From: JAHEZL01 sp964406465 | Lineage (GTDB): Bacteria > Bacteroidota > Bacteroidia > Flavobacteriales_C > GCA-002722245 | NCBI GenBank assembly: GCA_964406465.1 | Contig: CAYORT010000011.1 | Coordinates: 26,590 to 90,589 of the forward strand | DNA length: 64,000 nt | Reading direction: 5' to 3' | Shown here: piece after piece, positions 10,263 to 19,300 of the stretch | Layout of the letters: each line of letters begins with the position of its first letter | Position numbering within the stretch: position 1 is the stretch's first letter | Program-made: the position numbers and the translations under genes | The notes under the pieces: generated by a model | The model's input: only the letters and a program-made list of their open reading frames with translations | Databases searched by the model: none | Told to the model about the DNA's origin: nothing

Positions 10263-12173
10263 ATGGCTACAAGAATTAGAACTTTCGAAGATTACCAAAG
10301 AGAATACAAAAAAAGTGTTGATCAACCTGAAGCTTTTTGGGCTGAGCAAGCTGAATCTTTTGTTTGGAAAAAGAAATGGGACAAAGTGCTCAATTGGAAT
10401 TTCAAAGAGCCAAAAGTAGAATGGTTCGTGAATGGTAAATTAAACATTACTGAAAATGCTTTAGACCGCCATCTAGCAACCCGCGCTAATCAAGTAGCAA
10501 TTCTGTGGGAACCTAATGAACCAAGTGAGGCTGCAGTTAAAATCACTTATAAAGAATTACACGAAAAAGTTTGTCAATTTGCCAATGTGTTGAAAGCACA
10601 TGGAGTTAAAAAAGGAGATAGAGTTTGCTTATATATGCCAATGGTTCCTGAGTTGGCCATTGCCTGCTTGGCTTCTGCTCGTTTAGGTGCTATCCATTCT
10701 GTTGTATTTGCTGGTTTCTCTGCAAATGCCTTAGCTGATAGAATCAACGACGCTAAAGCAACAGTGGTTGTAACTTCTGATGGAAACCCTCGTGGCGCTA
10801 AAGCAATTGCTGTTAAAGCGGTTGTTGATGAAGCGCTAAAAACTTGTCCAATCGTGACTTCTCAAATCGTTTTCAAAAGAACAAATACTCCAGTAGAAAT
10901 GGTTAGCGGACGAGATTTCTGGTGGCATGAAGAAATGGCAAAGCAAGGCACTTCTTGTGAAGCTGTTGAGGTGGATTCTGAAGATCCTTTATTTATCCTT
11001 TATACTTCTGGTTCAACCGGTCAACCAAAAGGTGTTGTGCACACCACTGGTGGTTACATGGTGTACACCGATTATACATTTAGAAATGCTTTCCAATATG
11101 AAGAAGGTGAAATTTACTGGTGTACAGCAGATATAGGTTGGATTACCGGACACTCATACATTGTTTACGGACCATTACTAGCGGGTGCCACTTCAATTAT
11201 GTTTGAAGGTGTACCTACCTACCCAGATGCAGGCCGTTTCTGGGAAGTTTGTCAGAAACACAAAGTGAACATTTTCTACACTGCGCCTACTGCAATTCGT
11301 GCTTTGATGGCGTTTGGTGATGATGTTCCTAAAAAATACGATTTAAGTTCATTGAGAGCTTTAGGTTCTGTAGGTGAGCCAATCAACTTAGAAGCTTGGG
11401 AATGGTATTTCAAAAATGTAGGAAATGAAAAATGTCCGATTGTGGATACCTACTGGCAAACAGAAACTGGCGGATTCATGATTGCGCCAATGGCTGGTGT
11501 TACCAAAGAAAAAGCAACATATGCTACTTTACCAATGCCTGGTATTCAGCCAATTTTAGTTGATGCCGAAGGCAAAGAAATCGTTGGAAATGATGTTGAA
11601 GGTAACTTATGTATCAAATTTCCATGGCCTTCAATCATTCGCACCACTTACGGTGATCATGAAAGATGCAGAACAACTTATTTCTCTACTTACGAAGATA
11701 AATACTTCACGGGTGACGGCTGTAAGAGAGATGAAAATGGATATTATAGAATTACTGGTCGTGTAGACGACGTTATCAACGTAAGCGGCCACCGTATGGG
11801 TACTGCAGAGGTTGAAAACGCATTGAACGAACACCCTAAAGTAATTGAATCTGCAGTGGTTGGTTATCCTCATGAAATTAAAGGTCAAGGTATCTACGCA
11901 TATGTGATTTGCGAAGAGAAAATCGACAATGAAGATGCCTTCCGCAAAGAAGTATTAGATATCGTGACTAAGATTATTGGTCCGATTGCAAAACCAGATA
12001 AAATTCAAATTGTACCAGGCTTGCCTAAAACGCGTTCTGGAAAAATTATGAGAAGAATCCTTAGAAAGGTTGCCGAAGGTGATGTTTCTAACTTGGGAGA
12101 CACTTCAACTTTACTTGATCCATCAGTTGTTGACAGCATCATCAAAGGCGCTTTGGTGCCAGTAAAAGCTTAG
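10263..12173 (+). CDS. acs: acetyl-CoA synthetase (acetate--CoA ligase)
   Basis: Activates acetate to acetyl-CoA via acetyl-AMP. The 636-residue length matches the family. The ANL-superfamily motifs are visible: the P-loop YTSGSTGQPKGV, the YWQTETGG motif, and the C-terminal GRVDDVINVSGHR hinge. The regulatory lysine target for acetylation is K594 in RSGKIMRR. The gene stands alone with a 163-base AT-rich leader and a strong terminator after it. Confidence 0.96.
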   Translation: MATRIRTFEDYQREYKKSVDQPEAFWAEQAESFVWKKKWDKVLNWNFKEPKVEWFVNGKLNITENALDRHLATRANQVAILWEPNEPSEAAVKITYKELHEKVCQFANVLKAHGVKKGDRVCLYMPMVPELAIACLASARLGAIHSVVFAGFSANALADRINDAKATVVVTSDGNPRGAKAIAVKAVVDEALKTCPIVTSQIVFKRTNTPVEMVSGRDFWWHEEMAKQGTSCEAVEVDSEDPLFILYTSGSTGQPKGVVHTTGGYMVYTDYTFRNAFQYEEGEIYWCTADIGWITGHSYIVYGPLLAGATSIMFEGVPTYPDAGRFWEVCQKHKVNIFYTAPTAIRALMAFGDDVPKKYDLSSLRALGSVGEPINLEAWEWYFKNVGNEKCPIVDTYWQTETGGFMIAPMAGVTKEKATYATLPMPGIQPILVDAEGKEIVGNDVEGNLCIKFPWPSIIRTTYGDHERCRTTYFSTYEDKYFTGDGCKRDENGYYRITGRVDDVINVSGHRMGTAEVENALNEHPKVIESAVVGYPHEIKGQGIYAYVICEEKIDNEDAFRKEVLDIVTKIIGPIAKPDKIQIVPGLPKTRSGKIMRRILRKVAEGDVSNLGDTSTLLDPSVVDSIIKGALVPVKA

Positions 12174-12189
12174 TCGATTAACACAATAA

Positions 12190-12223
12190 AAAAATCCCCG
12201 TTAGCACACTAACGGGGATTTTT
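12190..12223. terminator. bidirectional terminator between acs and the J-domain gene
   Basis: Perfect 15-base-pair stem (left arm AAAAATCCCCGTTAG) with a four-base CACA loop, flanked by A/T runs on both sides. It sits between two convergent genes. The arms are identical to those of the terminator at 50115-50152. Confidence 0.9.
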
Positions 12224-12241
12224 ATTTTTATTCAAATGCAA

Positions 12242-12688
12242 TTAAACAGCGTTCGCACTTCTCACATTTCGATATAAAAATGATGTGAAAATATGTCGGC
12301 GTGCATAACGCGGTTGCGAATCAGAATTCACCAATCTGGTAAAGATCAATTTAGGCACTCCAAAGTACTCGTATGAACTTCCATCTGTAAATTCAACAGT
12401 AAGTATTTGTTTGGCGTATTTAAAATCTTGTATTCCGCAAGTAGTAATAGTTTGAGTATACACTTCTTTGGTTTGCTCGATGGTTTCGGGAGCAATACTT
12501 ACTAAGAAATGATAGGCTTCAATATACAATTTACTTCTTTGTTCGGCTTGTTCTTTTAGCACCTCATCGTCGTGAAACTTATCGGGGTGCCAGTTTTTCA
12601 TCGCTGTTCGATAAACAGATTTAAGCTCATTTAAATCGGTGTCTTTTGTTACACCAAATAGCTGACGGTATTCTTCGATTTTCTTCAT
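12242..12688 (-). CDS. J-domain protein with C-terminal KTSC domain
   Basis: A 148-residue protein starting at ATG 12688 (MKKIEEYRQLFG). Residues 1-65 form a DnaJ-type J domain with its HPD motif at 34-36, so it should be able to stimulate an Hsp70 ATPase. Residues about 85-145 resemble the KTSC domain (LTVEFTDGSSYEYFGVP), a small module thought to bind nucleic acid or associate with lysyl-tRNA synthetases. The gene starts 37 bases after clpS on the same strand, so the two are probably cotranscribed. Client or partner is unknown. Confidence 0.75.
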   Translation of the reverse strand: MKKIEEYRQLFGVTKDTDLNELKSVYRTAMKNWHPDKFHDDEVLKEQAEQRSKLYIEAYHFLVSIAPETIEQTKEVYTQTITTCGIQDFKYAKQILTVEFTDGSSYEYFGVPKLIFTRLVNSDSQPRYARRHIFTSFLYRNVRSANAV

Positions 12689-12725
12689 AAGAGCGCGAAG
12701 ATACACTTTTATTGTTATCGTGATG

Positions 12726-13016
12726 TTATTCTATTTTGGCACTCAGCCCCTTATCAAGAAGGGCTGTACACATTGGTTCAAGCGTTTCGTAATCGGCTCT
12801 TTTCACCGAACATTTGCCTTTGTAGTGAATCAACATGGTACATTGTTCGGCTTGAATTTCTTCGTGCTCACAAATTTCGATCAAACATCTAATCACATGA
12901 TCAAAGGTATTCACATCATCGTTGTAAATGATTAAATCTAGAATTGGCGCTTCTTCTACCAATACATCTAAATCAAGCTGCTCTTGTGTTTGTATTTCAA
13001 AACGAATTGAATTCAT
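12726..13016 (-). CDS. clpS: ATP-dependent Clp protease adaptor
   Basis: A 96-residue adaptor that delivers N-degron substrates to ClpAP/ClpCP. The conserved core is clear: IIYNDDVNTFDHVIRCL with the NDD substrate-binding residues, then the HYKGKCSVK segment. The first 20 residues form the usual flexible tail. The gene precedes the J-domain/KTSC gene. Its start codon lies about 30 bases downstream of a strong hairpin plus T-run, so transcription must either read through that terminator or start in a very short space. Confidence 0.9.
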   Translation of the reverse strand: MNSIRFEIQTQEQLDLDVLVEEAPILDLIIYNDDVNTFDHVIRCLIEICEHEEIQAEQCTMLIHYKGKCSVKRADYETLEPMCTALLDKGLSAKIE

Positions 13017-13046
13017 TGAAGCAAAAATAGGGAAAGAAAAAATATC

Positions 13047-13083
13047 AAAAAAAACATTGCCCCGAATTAGATTCGAGGCAATG
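13047..13083 (-). terminator. intrinsic terminator upstream of clpS
   Basis: On the minus strand a 13-base-pair stem (CATTGCCTCGAAT / ATTCGGGGCAATG, one U-G wobble) with a three-base loop is followed by eight T. It ends about 30 bases before the clpS start and begins 23 bases after the mini-ORF stop, so it could be the mini-ORF's terminator or a clpS attenuator. Confidence 0.8.
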
Positions 13084-13105
13084 CAACTTCATTTTACATT
13101 TTATG

Positions 13106-13174
13106 TTAACTCCCAATCATGACAAGAATTAACACCAATGAGAACAAAGCGTAAATAAAAGGTTCTAGACGCAT
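13106..13174 (-). CDS. candidate 22-residue hydrophobic mini-protein or leader peptide
   Basis: ATG-initiated frame of 22 codons plus TAA. The peptide begins MRLEPFIYALF and continues SLVLILVMIGS, that is, a charged N-terminus followed by a single uninterrupted hydrophobic stretch, as in small membrane proteins. A strong terminator follows the stop codon by 23 bases in the same orientation, which argues for a discrete transcript. No clear ribosome-binding site is seen, as is usual in Bacteroidota. A chance ORF in a 296-base gap remains possible; conservation is untested. Confidence 0.35.
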   Translation of the reverse strand: MRLEPFIYALFSLVLILVMIGS

Positions 13175-13210
13175 AGTTGTTGTTTTAGGTTAAGTCTAGG
13201 AAACACTTAA

Positions 13211-13235
13211 TTGTTATAATGGTGAGTTATAACAA
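13211..13235. repeat. perfect 9-bp inverted repeat upstream of the mini-ORF
   Basis: TTGTTATAA and TTATAACAA separated by seven bases (TGGTGAG). It lies 37 bases upstream of the mini-ORF start on the minus strand. It could be an operator or a 5' hairpin; no T-run follows, so a terminator is unlikely. Confidence 0.5.
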
Positions 13236-13312
13236 CGTCAAGATAGGACGAATTGATATCGCAACCAAAATATTTTTATTAAGATTATTACTTTTTGATT
13301 GTGAATAAGATG

Positions 13313-16300
13313 CTACTTCTTAAGCAGTTCTAAGGCCTTCTCAACAGATATTTTTTCTTTCCCTTGATATGCCACCAAGAAAGCATCTTTTAAACCTGCG
13401 GCAATCACCTGATCTTTTAGCTTGCGCGCATCTTCTACGTTCGTAAAGTTACCTACGTTGAAAATCGTAATTCCATTTACATCTTTATAATATTCTACTT
13501 TAGAAGGAAGATTAAAGAATAAAGTTGTTGTCTCTACTGGCACTTCTTTAGCGAAAGCTCCCACTTGAACTTTAAATACTATCCCTCCCGCATTTGCTGC
13601 ATTATTTGCAGTTGTTGTATTGGCTGTGCTAGTGGCATTATTGGTTGCTGCAATAGTAGCAGTATTTGCTTGCGCATCAGCAACGGCAATCCTTTGTCCG
13701 TTCTTATAAGCTGTTACAAATGCATCACCAATTCCAGCTGCATTAATTTCTGCTTTTCGTTTATTTGCAGCCTCAATATTATCGTATTTACCTACAGAAT
13801 ACCTTAGTAACCCATTGGCTGTTCTCTCTACATTGAGTGGCTGCATATCGTAAATACTACCCTTTTTAATTTCTTTACTAAACACCCCAATTTGAACGGT
13901 GTAAAACACTTTATCAGATGAGGTTACTTCTGAACTTTCTGCCCTATTTGCATTAGCTTCTACCGCGTTAACAACATTATTTACAGGATTTTTAACCTCC
14001 ACTTTGTTCATTGCTTCTACCTCTCTTGCTTCAATCACTTGCAATGCATTTTGTTGTTTTATATCGGCTTTTGCTGTGACTTGATCGGCCTGATCCATAG
14101 ATATTCTCTTACCATTATAGTAAGGAACAACAAAAGCATCGGGATAGCCCATCTGACGAATTTTGTCTTTAGCTATCGTAGCAGCTTTAAATGAACGGAA
14201 AGTACCTGCCGTATAGCGTATAAAGCCCATTGGCGTTTTCTCTCCATACAGAGGAGAAATACCTTTAAATAAATCTTGAGGAATCGGATTTCTAAAAGCA
14301 CCTACTTGCACTGTGTAAATTAAACCATCAGGAAGCGGCGCATCAACCGGAATTGGCTGTGCTGCAGAATAAACTACATCTGATTTTATTTCAAACTGAT
14401 CTTTAACCACTGCCCCTTGAACATCATTCGCTTTTTCACCAAAAAGAGGCGAGTTGTTAACGTCAATTTTTGTAACTGCTACATTATTATTTTTAGGCTG
14501 ATCGCCAGGTTGTTTGGCGGTAGTTGCTGCAGTACTTGTAGCAGCAACATCTTTATCGGTTTTCTCTTTGTAATTAACAAAAACATCTGTTTGGGCATTC
14601 TTATCGCTTGCTTTATTTTGCACTTCATTTGCCACCTGAGGATTTAAACTTTGTAAGTAAATTTTAGCTTCTTCTCTTTTCGCTTTAGCTTCCAACCTTG
14701 AATTATCAATCAGCTGAGCCGACTGCAACGCTTGTTCTTCCTTTTGATTGGCAAGTTTTCTCAATCTTTCGGCTTCATCTACTTTACCATTTGCAAGAGC
14801 CTGCTCTGATTGCACTTGATAATTTTTAGCTTCCTTCTTCAACTGAGCATATTTTTCAATTTCACTTGAAATCTCTTTTTCCATGTCTTGTGCTTCCTTC
14901 AACATGGTGTTGTATTCTTTGGTAGCTTCGGGTGCCTTTTTGTTAGCATTTACCGCAACTGCATTGGTTGAATTGGTAGTACTTTTAGCTGTATCCACTT
15001 TTGCGACTTCAGTAACTACGGGCTTATTCTCCTTAATAGCTAATATTTGTTGCTGTTTAACTATCGCTTGTTTTTTCAATTCGTCGGCATGATTTAGAGT
15101 TGCCGTAGCAATAGTTAAATCTTTGCTCGAGGCAGCTTCAATCTCCTTTTCTTTTGATTGTGCTATTAAGGCATTAACCTCTTTTTGAAGCTTAATAACT
15201 TCATCTTTTTGCTGAGCTGTTAAGTTGTTATTTTGAACAACGTTGATTCTATTTTGATTTTGGTCTAATGCAATCTGGTTGTTTCTAACATCATCTTTAA
15301 TCTCCACGTTCTTCGCCTTTAAAGAATCGGCCGGAGTCATCTTCGCTACCTTAGGAGCATCGTCGGTTTTTCCTTCGAGAACTTTTCTTTGCATATCCAA
15401 AGCGGCTGTTTCAACTGAATTTGCCTGATTATTCAAATCTGTTTGTCCGGCAAAAGACTTTGTCTTTTTTGCCTTTAATCTTAGCTCCTCTGCTTTCTTG
15501 AATTGCTCATCAGCAGTTTGTAATTCTTTGCTTTGTTTATCGGTAAGAACTATTTCTTTCTTTGCAACAGCATCTTGAATTTTTGTTTTATTAGCTTCAC
15601 TTTCGGTTTTATTCAACTCTGCTCTCTTCGCCATTGCTTGCTTCATCTTGGCTCTTCCCAACTTAATTTTTTTAACCGATTCCTTGTTTAATTTTTTTGC
15701 TTGAGATTTCTTTTCACTCGCTGCGGCTTGTTGCTTGAGTGCCTGTGCTTCTTCATAATTTTTAGCAGCATCTTCTTCTAAAGTGTTCACCGCAGATAAT
15801 GCCGTTTGAACTTGTTCATCTTTGCTGTACACATGATCTGTAGGAGTTACCCCAAAAGCTTCATTTACTTTACTTGCTGTTGGTTTATCTTTAAAAGCGA
15901 CCTCTTTAGTAGCTGTATCTGATTTAACCGTTCTGCTCTGATTGTCGACTACTACTGGGCTTTGCGAAATTCCCTTGAGAATCTCCTGCTGCTTAGCAAT
16001 AACTTCACTTTCCTTTTGATTTGCTTCATTAATTATTATAACTTTCTCTTTAAAATCTTTTGCTGTTTTTATCTTTTCACGCACCACTAATGCCTTTAAC
16101 CAATTGTTTTCTATCTCGGTAAGCTTGGCCGCATCGACTTTTAATTTCCCTTCGCCAATTGCCTTATTAATGCTTGCTTGATTTAAATCGTATTGAGCAC
16201 GATTGGCCAAGAAGTAATTATCGGCGGCAACCAGCTCTTTTTCTTGAGCTTGTTTTTCAAGATCTGCTATCTCTTTGTTCAGTTTCTTTTTTTCTTCTAA

Positions 16301-19300
16301 GTTCGTTGAAGCCGCTTCTAATTCCCTCTTTTGTTCGGCTTGAGACATTAAATTTAAGGCCTGATTTTCGGCTACTTTAGCATTATTGGTATGGCTTTTA
16401 ACCGAAGCATCTTCGCTCACTGCAACTGCGCCTTGCGGCTTTATTCCAAATGAGCTGAAAGCTGCTGCTGACAACTCTTCTTTACCTGCATTTTCTGCCT
16501 TAAAATTAGGCGGAAAAATATCTTTGGCTTTTACCGTATCCTTCTTTACTGTTTGCGCATTATTTGTGTTTGCAGCAGCAACCGCATTTTGTGTAGCTTG
16601 ACTGGTATTATTTGCTGTTGCTGTTGCATTAGAACCATTGCTTGTTTGATTATTGTTACTGCTAGTTGTATTGGTTTGGGCGCTAGCATTTGCAGCTGGG
16701 TTAGATGCAGCTGTAGATTGATTGGTATTCGATACTGATTGACTTGCGTTTGCAGCCGCTAGGTTTGTATTGTTTGCAGCTTGATTGCTATTAGGCAGAG
16801 CTTGCGTGTAAGATTGCACCGAAGCAATTCTTTTTTCATCAACTTTATTGGGTGCTGCTGCTATTTGCTGTGGAGTAAGTTTAGACTCTTCCTTAATCTT
16901 GTTAGCATTTGCCAAATAATTTAGTATCTCCTTATTTTTCTTTTCTTCCTCAACTTTCAATTCATCAATTCTTTTTTGAGCTTGTGCCTTTGCATTTTCC
17001 GATTTAGCCGACTTCAACGCGCCTTCCATTATCACCTGCTCTTGCTTATTCGAATTCACCAAATCGAGAGTCATGGCTGCCTTCTGCATCTCATCATTGT
17101 ACTTCTCTGCGGGAGTGCTTTTCTTGCCAACGGTATCTAATTTAGCCAAAGTTGCACTTACATCCTCTTTCGTATTAGGCACAGATTTGGTGCTGTTAGA
17201 TGTAGCGTTACTGCTATTATTTGAAGCAGTAGTAGCTGATGCTGTTTGTGCCTTATTCGCTGCTGCCTGCTTTTTTCTTTCTGCTTCTAAAACAGCTACA
17301 TCTTGCTGTTTAACTTCGTTTACTTTTTGCTGTAAATCTGCAACCACTTGTGTTTCTGTTGACTCAGGTGTTTCCGACTTAATAGCTGCCAACTGAGCTT
17401 CGGCTATCATTCTATCTGACTGACGAGCGGCCAACTCCTCCTTTGTTTCATTGAGTTGCAGAGTTAGCTCATCTTTAATTTGCTGATTTTTCGTTGCATC
17501 AATCTGCTTTTTCAAATTCTTTTGATCGGCCTCTATCGTTTTAATGGCTTGATCTATTTTTTGAATTTCTACTTCAGTACTTTTGATTTCTTGTTCCTTA
17601 TTCGACTTAGTAGCAGCAAGCGATTGCTCCATGCTCACCTCCCCACTTTGCGAATTTCGTTCTTGAATTTCTTCGAGTTTTTTTCGCTGTTCTTCCAACT
17701 TCACAATTGCCTTATCTGAATTCTTGGTTTCAACCGCTTCCTTAATCACATCAGCATACTGTTTCGCCGCAGCTGCTTCTTCCTGCTTGTTTTGCATTTC
17801 GAGTTTCTTCTGCTCGGCATAATGCTCGGTGATACTCGCCTCCTTGGCTTTTCTGCGCAACTCTTTAACCTTATTGTCTATATCGGCCTGTATCTTCTTC
17901 TTTTCCTCCGCATTGCTGGTTTGATTCATTTGTCGGGTTAAATCAACAATTTCTTGCTTGGCTTCATTGGCTTCATCATTCTTTACCCTATAAACATAGT
18001 CTGCAGCCTCTGCTTCTTCTTTTAATTTATTGTATTCCTTTTCTAAATCAAGTGCGTCATCATAAGCTTCGCTAACCATTGAGGTACTGGTAACTTCTTT
18101 TTTGTCTTCTTTTACAGTATTGGCCGAGTTTGCCGCATTGGTATTGGATGTAGTGCTTGAGTTAGAAGTCGCGCTACTATTATTGGCTGATGTCTCTGTT
18201 TTCTTCACCACCGGTAGCGTATTGAAACCTACATCCTTATTTGTGTTCACATCCAAAGAAGCACCCTTTCTATAAATTTCATTAAATGCAACTTCATCAA
18301 CCATCGACTGCATAACATTGGTAAGGGCCATCGTCTCAGTAGGAGATTTTTTAAGTTGAATTTTTTGATTAACGATTGGCGCTACTTTCTTAGCCGGCAA
18401 TACCACAATCTCCTCATGCGCAGCATAACCGTTTGCCTGCACACTAAATTTGTATTTTGAGTTTGAAGCTAAAGTCATGGTGTAAGTACCCGACTTTTCA
18501 TTCGACTTAAACACCCCCACCAACTCACCATTTTCTGAATTGGTGACAGTAATAGTGGCATTTCTTTGTTTGTTACCTTCAACTAAAATCTCGCCTTTTA
18601 TGATGGTATTTTCTACTCTGTCTTTAGCAGGTAGTATTTTATAAACCGTTATTTCACCTTTTGCACTTGCTCGCGATGAAGAAAAATAAGCCACATTTTC
18701 CCCCATATCTGTAACATACAAAATATCATCATCTGGCGAATTTACTGCAAACCCCATATTTACCGCTGGTCCCCAAAGCATAGTATTGGTATCTAATTCA
18801 CAGCGAAAAATATCATAACCACCTAAACTATTATGACCTTTGGAAGCAAAATACAAAACCCTTCCATTGGGATGTAAATAAGGATAATCCTCATCAAATG
18901 GCGTATTTATGGCTGGCCCAACATTGAGTGGAGCACTTTTGGTGTTATCTGCAAATAACACCACTTTATAAATATCCTTACCTGCTTCACCTTTCTCTCC
19001 ATAACTTGAAAAATAAACTTCTTTAACACGCGGACTATGAACTATATAGGTTGTTTCATTTAATTTCTTGTCGAGTTTAGTTTTAAACTCATCCGACTTA
19101 ACAATCACTTTTCTGTCTATGGCAGCTAAATCGTAGGCGTAATAGAAATCGGCTCGCGAAACTTCTTTCTTACTTAATACATGAATTGACTGAATATCTT
19201 GAATAACCGATTTACCTTCCTCACATTGTTTGATAAGCTGACTAACATCGTACTCCTTAAGCAATTTAACTGGAGCTCTCGACTTAAATGAATTGTAAGC

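Noticed and set aside
13565..17719. Plus-strand open frames opposite the giant PorE-like gene (for example 16386-16601 and 17073-17396)
   Set aside because: They translate to Cys/Ile/Ser-rich or hydrophobic sequence that mirrors the Ala/Asn/Lys/Glu-rich sense codons; no start context, domain or neighbour supports them.
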